Shown here: positions 8,509 through 17,091 of the stretch, in pieces
Position numbering within the stretch: position 1 is the stretch's first letter
Layout: each line of letters begins with the position of its first letter
Origin: Psychrobacter arenosus
GTDB lineage: Bacteria; Pseudomonadota; Gammaproteobacteria; Pseudomonadales; Moraxellaceae
Direction: 5' to 3'
Assembly (NCBI RefSeq): GCF_904848165.1
Contig: NZ_LR884459.1
Span: forward strand, 3,596,001 to 3,660,000
DNA: 64,000 nt
Made by a program: the position numbers and the translations under genes
Notes under the pieces: generated by a model
What the model saw: only the letters and a program-made list of their open reading frames with translations
Database searches by the model: none
What the model was told of the DNA's origin: nothing

Positions 8509-9153
8509 TTAAAAAGAACTGTCAGGCTGCTGCAAAAACTCAATTTCTTCAGGAGTACTGTCGCGACCCAAAGCCGCATTACGGTGGGGGTAGCGACCAA
8601 AGCGATCGAGAATTTCTCGATGCTTATATTCAAACTCTAAAGTGTTGCTATCCCGCAACGCTTTAAAATAGGGCATACCCATATCATGGATATGCGTGGA
8701 TTCAGAATGCATAAAGGGCATGATGACGAACGGCTGCCAAGAGGCAGGCAGTTTGGCATAGTCAGGGTGTTTGACCGCTTCTTGCGCCAATATCAAGGCT
8801 AGCGTATCTTGCGCGAAAGCCTGGGGCTGCTCACGAAAGAGGTTGCGAGAGAATTGGTCTAGTACAATAATCTCAGCTAGCCGACCCGCGATATTACCGG
8901 GCAAGGGAGGGGTTGTAGCGGGGCTATTAGTTTCTTTAGTATCTTGCTCAGCGTGTACATCTTCGCGCCAATGCGCACATTCTCCTAACGACGCTTGTTG
9001 CCAATTGGCAAAGAATTGCTCAGCAATCGCTTCATCAAACGCCTCATCCTTGGCAAACCAATAAGGCTGATGCGCCTCTGCAAACCAAAAATCCAGTACA
9101 GCGACTGCATCTGGGTGGGTCTTTATTAACCGCTCATTACTCACAGTTGTCAT
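8509..9153 (-). CDS. DUF924 family protein
   Basis: 214 aa, matching the DUF924 family (PF06041): VLDFWF near the N terminus, WFAKDEAFDEAI, the ILDQFSRN-like IVLDQFSRNLFR in the middle, and PFMHSE followed by the FGRYPHRNAALGR segment near the end. The family is all-helical, TPR-like and of unknown function. ATG with AAGGAAG upstream gives a clear start. It is the first gene of a leftward group with the PLP enzyme and the lactone oxidase. A co-transcription link is inferred from the 65-base spacing. Confidence 0.88.
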   Translation of the reverse strand: MTTVSNERLIKTHPDAVAVLDFWFAEAHQPYWFAKDEAFDEAIAEQFFANWQQASLGECAHWREDVHAEQDTKETNSPATTPPLPGNIAGRLAEIIVLDQFSRNLFREQPQAFAQDTLALILAQEAVKHPDYAKLPASWQPFVIMPFMHSESTHIHDMGMPYFKALRDSNTLEFEYKHREILDRFGRYPHRNAALGRDSTPEEIEFLQQPDSSF

Positions 9154-9487
9154 ATAACTTCCTTATTATTAATACAATATTTTAATAAATACAGTTTGGT
9201 TGCAGTATTACCCGTTACTCACAAATATCTAAGACTTCCATTGGTATACGCTGCTTATATTAGGTAAGATGGCGACCGGTAACCTATTATTTCTCAGCGA
9301 ATATTACGGCTCATTTAAATAGGGCCAATTAATGTGTTAAATACTGAGATTTAATATTGGGTTCTACGCCATAACCTATTATAATTGCCGCGATTTTTTG
9401 ACCTTACGTCCCACTTATAGACCAAGCTACTATTATCGACCTGTATAGTGGCCCGCTAAAGACGACGACTTGCCAAAGGCTCTAACC
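9154..9487. other. Divergent promoter region, DUF924 / nspC
   Basis: 334 AT-rich bases between divergent genes. It holds a convincing promoter for nspC (9357-9385) and the AAGG ribosome site of nspC just before 9488. I see no small ORF with a ribosome site and no terminator. Confidence 0.6.
9357..9385 (+). promoter_or_regulatory. Sigma70-type promoter for nspC
   Basis: TTGGGT (9357-9362), a 17-base spacer and a perfect TATAAT (9380-9385). This would leave a leader of about 95 bases before the nspC ATG. The -35 is only 3 of 6, so assignment rests on the -10 and spacing. Confidence 0.5.
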
Positions 9488-10663
9488 ATGACCACAGCTA
9501 CCGACCTAAATACGCCTTATTATCAAATCGATGTGCCGGCACTACGCCATAATTTAAGCATCGTGCAGCGCCTATGCGAATTGTCGGGTGCCAAAGCCTT
9601 ACTCGCGCTAAAATGCTTTGCGACTTGGGGCGTATTTGATTTTATGAGCCCGTATTTACATGGTACGACCTCTTCGTCACTCAATGAAGTGCGCTTGGGT
9701 AAAGAGACCTTTGGCAATGGTCATGCCAAAGAAACGCATGCTTATAGCGTCGCTTACTCCCAAGCTGAAATTGACGAAGTACTCCAATACGCTGATAAGA
9801 TAATCTTTAATTCATTCAATCAGTTAAACGCTTTTAAAGCCAAAGCGCAAGCGCAAAATGTACCGGTCGGGCTACGTCTAAATCCGCAAACCAGTAATTC
9901 CTCATTTTTGATAGCGGATCCGGCGCGTCCCTTTAGCCGTTTGGGTGAACACGATATTAGCAAAGTGAGCGAGGTATTGGGCGATATCACAGGCGTTATG
10001 ATTCATAACAACTGTGAAAATAACAGCTTTGCCGCCTTTAGTGCCAGTTTGAACGATATCGAAACCAAATTTGGGGAGATATTCCATCAGCTTGAGTGGG
10101 TCAGCTTGGGCGGCGGTATTCATTTTATTGCGCCGGATTATCCGTTAGAGCAGCTTGCCGCCAGACTCAAAGCCTTCAGCGAGAAGTATGGTGTGCAAGT
10201 CTATTTGGAACCCGGCGAAGCTTGTATTCATGGGGCCGCCAAATTGGTCACGACGGTGCTAGATACGCTCCATAATGGTAAACCATTAGCGGTAGTCGAC
10301 TCCTCAATCGAAGCGCATATGCTTGATTTATTGATTTATCGTGAGACTGCGCCGGTAGTTGAGATTAACGGTGAGGCTTGTCAACTGACTGCTGTAGCAG
10401 CGGATAGCGATGTGGAGCAACAAAACACCATCATCTGCGGTAAGTCTTGCTTAGCCGGTGATATCTTTGGCGAATACCAGCTTGCGCAGCCGTTAAAGAC
10501 GGGTGATCGCGTCGCGTTTGGTAATGCTGCTGGTTATACCATGGTCAAAAAGAACTGGTTTAATGGGGTCGCTATGCCCGCCATCGTGATTTGCAATGAT
10601 GACGGGGTATTGCAGGTACAAAAGACCTTTGGCTACGAAGACTTTAAAGCCAGTTTGTCGTAA
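9488..10663 (+). CDS. nspC: Carboxynorspermidine decarboxylase
   Basis: PLP decarboxylase of the fold-type III (alanine racemase-like) group that turns carboxynorspermidine or carboxyspermidine into norspermidine or spermidine. About 391 aa. The PLP lysine is expected in LLALKCFATWGVF; later VSLGGGIHF, YLEPGEAC and CGKSCLAGD (active-site Cys and Asp) are diagnostic of NspC. The ATG at 9488 is preferred over a TTG at 9470 because AAAGG lies 9-10 bases upstream of it. Its partner enzyme, carboxynorspermidine synthase, is the next gene in the same direction, 314 bases on. Confidence 0.93.
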   Translation: MTTATDLNTPYYQIDVPALRHNLSIVQRLCELSGAKALLALKCFATWGVFDFMSPYLHGTTSSSLNEVRLGKETFGNGHAKETHAYSVAYSQAEIDEVLQYADKIIFNSFNQLNAFKAKAQAQNVPVGLRLNPQTSNSSFLIADPARPFSRLGEHDISKVSEVLGDITGVMIHNNCENNSFAAFSASLNDIETKFGEIFHQLEWVSLGGGIHFIAPDYPLEQLAARLKAFSEKYGVQVYLEPGEACIHGAAKLVTTVLDTLHNGKPLAVVDSSIEAHMLDLLIYRETAPVVEINGEACQLTAVAADSDVEQQNTIICGKSCLAGDIFGEYQLAQPLKTGDRVAFGNAAGYTMVKKNWFNGVAMPAIVICNDDGVLQVQKTFGYEDFKASLS

Positions 10664-10977
10664 GCAGCCTGTTAATCTTTTATTATTCTAGGTAGCTTAG
10701 CCGTTACAAATGCGATTGAGTGAAGTTGCTTCGGCCTTCTATGGGCTTATTTGCATAAGCTGCCTTGTAATAGTGGGCTAAGCGCCTAATATAAATAGCA
10801 GTTCTAAAAGTTTTTATCACTAGTTATAGAACAAGAGCCACACAACAAGATATATAGCACAAAAATTACAGCACAATTCGGGTACGTGGGTTTTCCTCTG
10901 GTCTTCCTTTTTAATTCACGTACATCACTAACCCGTGCCACACCTAACCTTACGGCACACAAAGGAGGATTCACCTG
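10664..10977. other. Leader/intergenic region between the two polyamine genes
   Basis: 314 bases with no supported ORF. Visible are a small hairpin GCTTAT-TTGC-ATAAGC (10745-10760), an inverted pair GTACGTG/CACGTAC enclosing about 31 pyrimidine-rich bases near 10880-10925, and a perfect ribosome site (AAAGGAGG, 10961-10968). It is long enough for an independent promoter or a regulated leader, but I cannot assign either. Confidence 0.5.
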
Positions 10978-12252
10978 TTGAACACCACCAACCCAGCTAA
11001 AACCCCAAAACGTAATGTCCTTATCCTTGGCGCCGGCGGCGTAGCGCAAGTCGTCGCGCATAAATGTGCCATGAATAATGACGTTTTAGGTGAGCTCCAT
11101 ATCGCCTCGCGTACCAAGTCTAAGTGTGATGAAATCGCCGCTAGTGTCGTAGAGAAGGGCAGCTTTAAACAAGCCGCTACCTTACACACGCATGAAGTGG
11201 ATGCAATGGATACCGCAGCAGTAGCTCAGCTTATCCGTGATACCGGCGTACAAATCGTCCTAAACGTAGGTTCAGCTTTCATCAATATGACGGTCCTTGA
11301 AGCTTGTATAGAGACCGGCGTCGCTTATATTGATACGGCCATTCACGAAGACCCACGCAAGATTTGTGAGACGCCGCCGTGGTACGCCAACTACGAGTGG
11401 AAACGCAAACAGCGCTGTGCCGACAATAACATCACCGCCATCTTAGGCGCGGGCTTCGATCCCGGTATGGTCAATGCCTACGCGCGTCTGGGCTATGACA
11501 TGATGGATAAAGGCAGCGTGACGGATATCGATATCATCGACATCAACGCGGGCAGCCATGGTAAATACTTTGCGACTAACTTCGATCCAGAGATTAACTT
11601 CCGTGAATTTACTGGTACGGTCTACTCTTGGCAGAACAGCCAGTGGCAGTCGAACAAGATGTTTGAAGTGAAGCGTACTGACGATTTACCTGTTGTTGGT
11701 GAGCAGAACAGCTACTTGTCGGGTCACGATGAGATTCACTCATTATCCGCCAACTTAGATGTGCCCAACATCCGCTTTTGGATGGGCTTTGGTGAGCACT
11801 ATATCAACGTCTTCACTGTGCTACAGAACTTAGGCTTACTGTCTGAGCAACCGGTCACAACTGCTGAAGGCTTAGAAGTAGTGCCATTGAAAGTTGTAAA
11901 AGCGGTGCTTCCAGACCCAAGCTCATTGGCGCCAAACTATACGGGCAAAACCTGTATTGGCGACCAAGTAAAAGGTAAGATCAATGGCGAAGAGGCTGAA
12001 GTATTCATCTATAACGTCTCTGACCATAAAGACGCTTACAACGAGGTCGGTAGCCAAGGTATCTCTTACACGGCTGGCGTGCCACCGGTTGCTGCAGCTA
12101 TGCTAATCGCTACTGGCGAATGGGATGCCGGCAAGATGGTCAACGTTGAAGAGTTAGATGCCCGTCCGTTTATCAACTTGTTAAACAAGATTGGTTTGCC
12201 AACGCGTATCAAAGATGCGAATGGTGACCGTCCTTTAGAGTTTGATATCTAA
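10978..12252 (+). CDS. Carboxynorspermidine synthase (saccharopine dehydrogenase family)
   Basis: NAD(P)H-dependent enzyme that condenses L-aspartate semialdehyde with a diamine (1,3-diaminopropane or putrescine) to give carboxynorspermidine or carboxyspermidine, the substrate of NspC. The 424 residues begin with a Rossmann fold (VLILGAGGVAQVVAHK, residues 14-29), then ASRTKSKCDE for NADP selection, and GAGFDPGMVNAYA, typical of the family. The start codon is TTG at 10978: it sits 9 bases after AGGAGG, and the next Met lies inside the Rossmann fold. A terminator follows. Confidence 0.92.
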   Translation: MNTTNPAKTPKRNVLILGAGGVAQVVAHKCAMNNDVLGELHIASRTKSKCDEIAASVVEKGSFKQAATLHTHEVDAMDTAAVAQLIRDTGVQIVLNVGSAFINMTVLEACIETGVAYIDTAIHEDPRKICETPPWYANYEWKRKQRCADNNITAILGAGFDPGMVNAYARLGYDMMDKGSVTDIDIIDINAGSHGKYFATNFDPEINFREFTGTVYSWQNSQWQSNKMFEVKRTDDLPVVGEQNSYLSGHDEIHSLSANLDVPNIRFWMGFGEHYINVFTVLQNLGLLSEQPVTTAEGLEVVPLKVVKAVLPDPSSLAPNYTGKTCIGDQVKGKINGEEAEVFIYNVSDHKDAYNEVGSQGISYTAGVPPVAAAMLIATGEWDAGKMVNVEELDARPFINLLNKIGLPTRIKDANGDRPLEFDI

Positions 12253-12307
12253 AACTTGTAGGCCAATTGGCTTAGTAAGTGAGGATTTAGCAAAGTAGAT
12301 TAACAAC

Positions 12308-12335
12308 AGCCCGGCTATCATAGTCGGGCTTTTTT
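12308..12335 (+). terminator. Intrinsic terminator after carboxynorspermidine synthase
   Basis: A 10-bp GC-rich stem (12308-12317 with 12321-12330, one G-T pair), 3-base loop, then six T. It ends the polyamine gene pair. Confidence 0.85.
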
Positions 12336-12447
12336 GCGTTAATTTTATAAAGAGTTGTTATTGTTTAACCTATTATTTTTTAAAGCATTATGATGGAGTG
12401 AGTTATATTTTTAGCTAGGCCAATCACCGAATATGTAAGGGTTTACC

Positions 12448-12696
12448 ATGAGTAAGGAAAAGTTAATCAATTTATCCAAAGAAGACGAAGACATTGTTTT
12501 GGACAGTCTGCGCAGTTATATGAGCGAAGAGTTTGATGTGGATATCGGCAATCTACCGGCCAAGTTCCTGCTAGACTTTATCATCGAGACTATAGGGCCG
12601 ACCATATACAACCAAGTCATAGAGGATATGGAGCCGTGGTTGTACGACCGCTTTACTGGTATCTTGGAAGACATGCATGCTTTTAAGAAGGATTAA
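12448..12696 (+). CDS. DUF2164 family small protein
   Basis: 82 acidic residues; the pattern INLSKEDEDIVLDSLRSYM then LLDFIIETIGPTIYNQVIEDM matches the DUF2164 family, whose function is unknown. ATG at 12448 has AAGGG 8 bases upstream. It stands alone, with a terminator before it and repeat-like DNA after it. Confidence 0.82.
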   Translation: MSKEKLINLSKEDEDIVLDSLRSYMSEEFDVDIGNLPAKFLLDFIIETIGPTIYNQVIEDMEPWLYDRFTGILEDMHAFKKD

Positions 12697-13084
12697 TTTT
12701 GGAAGGGTGGGTTAGAAGATTTATTTTATATTATTATCATTGATTCCGTGGGTTACGCTTCGCTAACCGCACGCTACGAACTTTGTTGAATAATATTTAT
12801 AATTTCAAGTCCCGTTATTTCTTAATAGCACCGGAGGGTGGGTTAATAACCCACCAGCTGAGTTTAAACATAATAAATTAGAGATAACCGCATACTATTG
12901 TTGAATATTTTTGCAGTTGGTATTGTCCTAAGACGCTGGGTAAGGTAGGCTAAGGGTAACGCGCGTTACGCCTGTTTCATACCCCTTGATATGCCTAACC
13001 CACGTCTACTTAAACTTTGATTAATAAGACCATACTAATCAAAGGTTTTACTGACTCACAGCTCCCACTATTAGGTATGCAGTT
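12697..13084. other. Repeat-like intergenic region
   Basis: 388 bases with no ORF. GTGGGTTA/TAACCCAC-type segments occur several times: GTGGGTTACGCTTCGCTAAC near 12748, a 9-bp inverted repeat at 12837-12855, and GCTGGGTAAGG plus CCTAACCCACG between about 12940 and 13010. The look is of a degenerate, palindrome-ended intergenic repeat rather than a gene remnant. Confidence 0.5.
12837..12855. repeat. Perfect 9-bp inverted repeat with 1-base centre
   Basis: GGTGGGTTA and its exact complement flank a single A. It has no T-run and belongs to the GTGGGTTA-type repeat-like DNA around it. Confidence 0.7.
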
Positions 13085-13969
13085 ATGAGCGCAACTGGCA
13101 TCAAGGATACCCAAAATCAACAGTCCAGCCCCAGAATAGCTGGTCAACGATTTGCCTATGCCTCATTTCATGCCAGCAAGCGTATTGCTCAGCGTACTTC
13201 CTTAGATATTCTAAAGTTAATGAGTTACTTGGATGCCGATGTCTGTATCAATATAGGTTATCACGCCGGCATGCATCGTCGCCATTTGCTCTTTTATAGT
13301 GCGCCCGATGATACTTGTTTTGTGGCGATCCAAGACCCTCGCTATGGCAAAGTCGTGACCGTGCTACCCTTAGAGTATCATCGCCGCCTAGCTTGGGCAG
13401 TGAGTGAGGAGCAGTGTGAGCTGGCCAAACAGCGCTACTATGCTTATATTGAGGCACAAGAGGCGCTACAACGTTTAAAAAGTGAGAAAGAGTACGCTAC
13501 AGCGCCTAAAGTTAAACTCGACGCAAAAGAGCAAAGCCTATCTATTAAATATCGCTCAGTGACGACGACGGAGAGAACTTATAAGGTATTGGTGCAAGCT
13601 ATCTATATTAGTGAAGATGCCAGTTCTAAAAAGAAAAGTCTATTTAGACTATTAGTAAGCTACTATATAGACGACTTTCAAAAGAGCATCAAAGGCCAGC
13701 TCAGTAACCCTACCTTGTATGAAAAAATTGATAGCAGTATTCAAAAAAAACGCCTATTTCAAGGCAGTGTTTACGCCTTATGTTTTCAAAACAGCAAAGA
13801 TAAAAGCGTTTTTTACCTCTTAACGCTACGCCATAGAAATGATGCTGAATGGTTGACACAGGATTATTATAAACAGCGGCGCCATATGGAGCAGGTATTG
13901 GCGCCTTACCAAACTTCATATCTGGCGTTACCTGCCCCACAATCTGAGACATTTTTACCGGTAAGTTGA
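13085..13969 (+). CDS. Uncharacterised protein, 294 aa
   Basis: I do not recognise this gene. It is soluble-looking, basic and rich in Tyr, Lys and Gln, without signal peptide or membrane segment. The first 110 residues have the look of a small beta-rich domain: FHASKRIAQRT, then a strand-like CINIGYHAG and RYGKVVTVLPLEYHRR, faintly like DUF4258/toxin-type HxxxR...TVxxx proteins; this likeness is weak. A second beta-rich half (about 150-290) may be a repeat of the same kind of fold. The ATG has an AGG about 10 bases upstream. Length, codon use and absence of stops support a real gene; it is flanked by non-coding regions and stands alone. Confidence 0.7.
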   Translation: MSATGIKDTQNQQSSPRIAGQRFAYASFHASKRIAQRTSLDILKLMSYLDADVCINIGYHAGMHRRHLLFYSAPDDTCFVAIQDPRYGKVVTVLPLEYHRRLAWAVSEEQCELAKQRYYAYIEAQEALQRLKSEKEYATAPKVKLDAKEQSLSIKYRSVTTTERTYKVLVQAIYISEDASSKKKSLFRLLVSYYIDDFQKSIKGQLSNPTLYEKIDSSIQKKRLFQGSVYALCFQNSKDKSVFYLLTLRHRNDAEWLTQDYYKQRRHMEQVLAPYQTSYLALPAPQSETFLPVS

Positions 13970-14214
13970 TGGGTTTATTTACTTAAAACTCACTTGAAGT
14001 TCGCAAAAGTAAGCTAAGGTTAGTCTGCACTACCATAGGCATTATTCCTATACAATCTGTTAGCCTTATATCCTCGTAACTCATGCTACGACACCTTTAA
14101 AATATGCTGCAGCAACACAGAAACTGTGGCTTTAATGCTGCCTGCTTATAACCCACAACTGAAAAATATACACCCTACACTAAAACAAACCTGACTGAAT
14201 CATAGGTCTATAAA

Positions 14215-15999
14215 ATGCAAACCCTGAACATCCTATATTTGGTAGGGTCGTTATTAATATTTACCAGCATTATGGCTAGCACCTTATCAGCGCGGCTAGG
14301 TGTGCCTTTACTCCTGCTCTTCTTGGCAGTCGGCATGTTGGCAGGCGAGGAGGGTATTTTAGGGATTCATTTTTCCCAATATGCGCTAGCCAACTTTGTC
14401 GGTCAAGCCGCCTTAGCCTGTATCTTGCTCGATGGCGGTCTGCGGACTTCCTTTAAATCTTTCCGTGTCGGGCTGAAACCTGCGATTACTCTAGCCACTT
14501 GGGGCGTTATCGCTACGGTCTTTATTCTAGGTATTTTCGTCACTTGGTTGCTCGATGTTGATTGGCGGGTCGGCCTATTGATGGCCGCGATTGTCGGCTC
14601 AACTGATGCGGCGGCGGTATTCTCCTTATTACGCAATGGTGGGGTCAAGTTAAACGACCGAGTGCAGGCGACGCTGGAGTTAGAGTCGGGGGCCAATGAC
14701 CCATTAGCTATCTTATTGGTCACAGGATTGATTGCTCTGAATGTCGATCCCAAAGGGCAGACGATACTGGGGTTTCTGGGCTTATTAGCGCAGCAGCTGG
14801 GCTTTGGACTCATAATGGGGATACTGGCAGGCTATGTGCTATCGAGAATGCTGCCTAAGGTGCGGCTTGCCGATGGTATGTATGCCATCCTGATTATGTC
14901 GGCGGGGCTAGCTGTATTTGCGGCGACCAATATGATTGGCGGTAGTGGCTTCTTAGCGGTCTATCTCACTGGAGTGCTGATAGGTAACCGCAAGGTACGG
15001 GCTACTGAGCATGTGCTGCGGGTGATGGACAGCTTTGCTTGGTTATCGCAAGCCGTACTATTCGTAGTATTGGGACTGTTGGTCACTCCATCAAACGTCA
15101 TAAAACTTTGGCCTTATTCGGTCGCTATCGCCGCCTTTATGATTTTTGTGGCGCGCCCCATTGCGGTCTTTACCAGCGTAAAACCGTTTGGCTTTAAAGA
15201 CCGTGAGGCGGCCTTTATCTCTTGGGTCGGCCTGCGCGGTGCGGTACCGATTACCCTTGCGATTTTGCCAGTCATGGCGATGGTCGATGATGCCTTCATG
15301 TTGTTCGATATTGCTTTTGGGGTCGTGGTGCTGTCTTTGGTGCTGCAAGGTACCACCATCTCTTTTATGGCCGACTTATTCAAAGTGCGTATTCCAATGA
15401 ATCAAGACCCCAAAGAGCAGCGTGAGATTTGGGTTTCGGATAAGGCCAGTATTACCTTGTATGAGTTTGAGGTGAAAGCGGGTGCCTTCGCCACTGGTCG
15501 TCATCCCAAGGTAATTTCTAGGAGAATCAGCAGTGAAGATATTGATGTTTTTGCCTTGGTACGTAATCAAAGAATTATGGTCATTGACGCAAATACCCAG
15601 TTAAAATTTGGCGACAGTGTCTGGTATGCCATGCGCGGTAACTATGCTCGCGATATCGCTCAGATATTTAATGACACCAATTTTGATCTGAGGGCTATAG
15701 AAGATTTCTATGGGGATTGGATGGTGTCGCCCAGTGTGAAGCTAGTAGATTTACCTTTCTTTAGTGAGGATATGCCGGTCAATCTGGTGGTGGATGGCGT
15801 GACGAAATCTGCAGATGCTGACTCAGAAAATATCTGGCAGCAAACGGTAGCAGAGTATATTAATGCTAATCTAGAGTCCGCCCCTGTTGCTGGAGATACC
15901 GTCGCTATCAATGATGAGTGGTTACTGGTCATTAAAGATATTGATGGTAAAGGGGTTCTGCGTACTATTGGTCTAAAACAGCAGAAAAAGGCGTCTTAA
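14215..15999 (+). CDS. cvrA: K+/H+ antiporter, CPA1 family (CvrA/NhaP2 type)
   Basis: Inner-membrane antiporter exporting K+ (or Na+) for H+. About 12 membrane segments fill residues 1-390, with ILLDGGLRTSF, the core GSTDAAAVFSLL and ESGANDPLAI motifs of the NhaP group and SWVGLRGAVPI. A cytoplasmic TrkA-C-like domain (about 410-490) and a CorC/HlyC-like terminal domain (about 510-594) follow, as in E. coli CvrA (578 aa). ATG 14215 has AGG about 10 bases upstream. The next gene starts one base after its stop, so the two are probably co-transcribed. Confidence 0.94.
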   Translation: MQTLNILYLVGSLLIFTSIMASTLSARLGVPLLLLFLAVGMLAGEEGILGIHFSQYALANFVGQAALACILLDGGLRTSFKSFRVGLKPAITLATWGVIATVFILGIFVTWLLDVDWRVGLLMAAIVGSTDAAAVFSLLRNGGVKLNDRVQATLELESGANDPLAILLVTGLIALNVDPKGQTILGFLGLLAQQLGFGLIMGILAGYVLSRMLPKVRLADGMYAILIMSAGLAVFAATNMIGGSGFLAVYLTGVLIGNRKVRATEHVLRVMDSFAWLSQAVLFVVLGLLVTPSNVIKLWPYSVAIAAFMIFVARPIAVFTSVKPFGFKDREAAFISWVGLRGAVPITLAILPVMAMVDDAFMLFDIAFGVVVLSLVLQGTTISFMADLFKVRIPMNQDPKEQREIWVSDKASITLYEFEVKAGAFATGRHPKVISRRISSEDIDVFALVRNQRIMVIDANTQLKFGDSVWYAMRGNYARDIAQIFNDTNFDLRAIEDFYGDWMVSPSVKLVDLPFFSEDMPVNLVVDGVTKSADADSENIWQQTVAEYINANLESAPVAGDTVAINDEWLLVIKDIDGKGVLRTIGLKQQKKAS

Positions 16000-16000
16000 T

Positions 16001-16945
16001 ATGCGCCTTCCTACCAATATGTCTGTTTCTCCATGGTCTACTCCTGCTGCTAGTGATGGGCAAACGCTTTCCTGCCAAACCATCCTTTATCACAAAATTC
16101 TTTATCAGACCATGCTGTTACCACATGGTATCACCATTACTGTGAAGCGCATCGACCAAGTGCATCCCACTATCTCGGGTAATAAATGGTTTAAGCTCAA
16201 ATACAATCTGCTTGAGGCGCAACGATTAGGGTATTCGCAGCTGCTGAGCTTTGGTGGTGCCTATTCCAATCATATTCATGCCTTAGCCCATGCTGCTAAT
16301 GAGTACGGATTTACCAGTATTGGCATTATCCGTGGCGCAGAATTGGCCGATAAACCTTTAAACTCAACTCTGGCTACCGCGCAAGGCTTGGGTATGCAAT
16401 TTGAGTTTATCACTCGTAGTGACTATCGACTCAAACACACCCCTGAGTATTTAGCCGAATTGCAAGCCCGTTATCCCTATGCTTATATTATTCCCGAAGG
16501 GGGCAGCAATACCTTAGCGGTCAAAGGCTGTGAAGAGATTCTCAGTGAAGCAGATCGACAAGACTTTGATACCGTTGTCTGTGCAGTAGGGACGGGAGGT
16601 ACTTTTTCTGGGTTAATTAATGCCAGTCATGCTAAGCAAAAACTATTAGGATTTTCAGCGTTAAAAGGGGATTTCCTGACAGCCGATGTTAAGGAGTGGG
16701 CAGATAGTACTAAACAAAACTGGACGCTGTATTCTGAAGAGGTATTCGGTGGCTATGGCAAGTTTGATGATAAGTTATTAACTTTTATCAAGATTATACA
16801 ACAGCAGTACGACCTTCCTTTAGAGCCTATTTATACGGGCAAGGCGATGTATCGCTTGTTAGACCTGATTGAACAGGGTGAGGTTTTGCCACATAGTAAG
16901 ATATTGTTTATCCATACCGGAGGCCTACAAGCTTTCTCACCATAA
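16001..16945 (+). CDS. ACC deaminase / D-cysteine desulfhydrase family PLP enzyme
   Basis: Fold-type II PLP enzyme. SGNKWFKLKYNL (about residues 59-70) contains the PLP lysine in NK, LSFGGAYSNHIHALA is the substrate loop, and CAVGTGGTFSGL is the phosphate-binding glycine loop. The family covers 1-aminocyclopropane-1-carboxylate deaminase and D-cysteine desulfhydrase; proteobacterial members of this length (about 300 aa) are usually the latter, so the activity is unsettled. The start at 16001 is preferred because AAAAGG of the preceding gene end lies 10 bases upstream. It abuts cvrA. Confidence 0.85.
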   Translation: MRLPTNMSVSPWSTPAASDGQTLSCQTILYHKILYQTMLLPHGITITVKRIDQVHPTISGNKWFKLKYNLLEAQRLGYSQLLSFGGAYSNHIHALAHAANEYGFTSIGIIRGAELADKPLNSTLATAQGLGMQFEFITRSDYRLKHTPEYLAELQARYPYAYIIPEGGSNTLAVKGCEEILSEADRQDFDTVVCAVGTGGTFSGLINASHAKQKLLGFSALKGDFLTADVKEWADSTKQNWTLYSEEVFGGYGKFDDKLLTFIKIIQQQYDLPLEPIYTGKAMYRLLDLIEQGEVLPHSKILFIHTGGLQAFSP

Positions 16946-17046
16946 GGTTATGCATTGCTAATTTCAATAATACTATTCCAAACTTGGCCAATCAAAAGGG
17001 CCAAAAGTTAGATTTTGTATTATCAATATCTAGCCTAGGCGCTCTT

Positions 17047-17055
17047 TGCTATAAT
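17047..17055 (+). promoter_or_regulatory. Extended -10 promoter for the queD-like gene
   Basis: TGCTATAAT, a TGN-extended perfect -10 hexamer, lies about 35 bases before the ATG at 17092. No good -35 is seen, as is usual for extended -10 promoters. Confidence 0.45.
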
Positions 17056-17091
17056 GAAGCTATCTTAATTAATAATGATTCATAGTCAATT

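Noticed and set aside
12748..12781. Possible gene remnant near the DUF2164 gene
   Set aside because: The inverted GTGGGTTA pieces and lack of any frame make an intergenic repeat the simpler reading.
15091..15383. Two overlapping minus-strand ORFs (85 and 89 aa) within cvrA
   Set aside because: They are antisense to a conserved gene and have the biased composition expected from the opposite strand.
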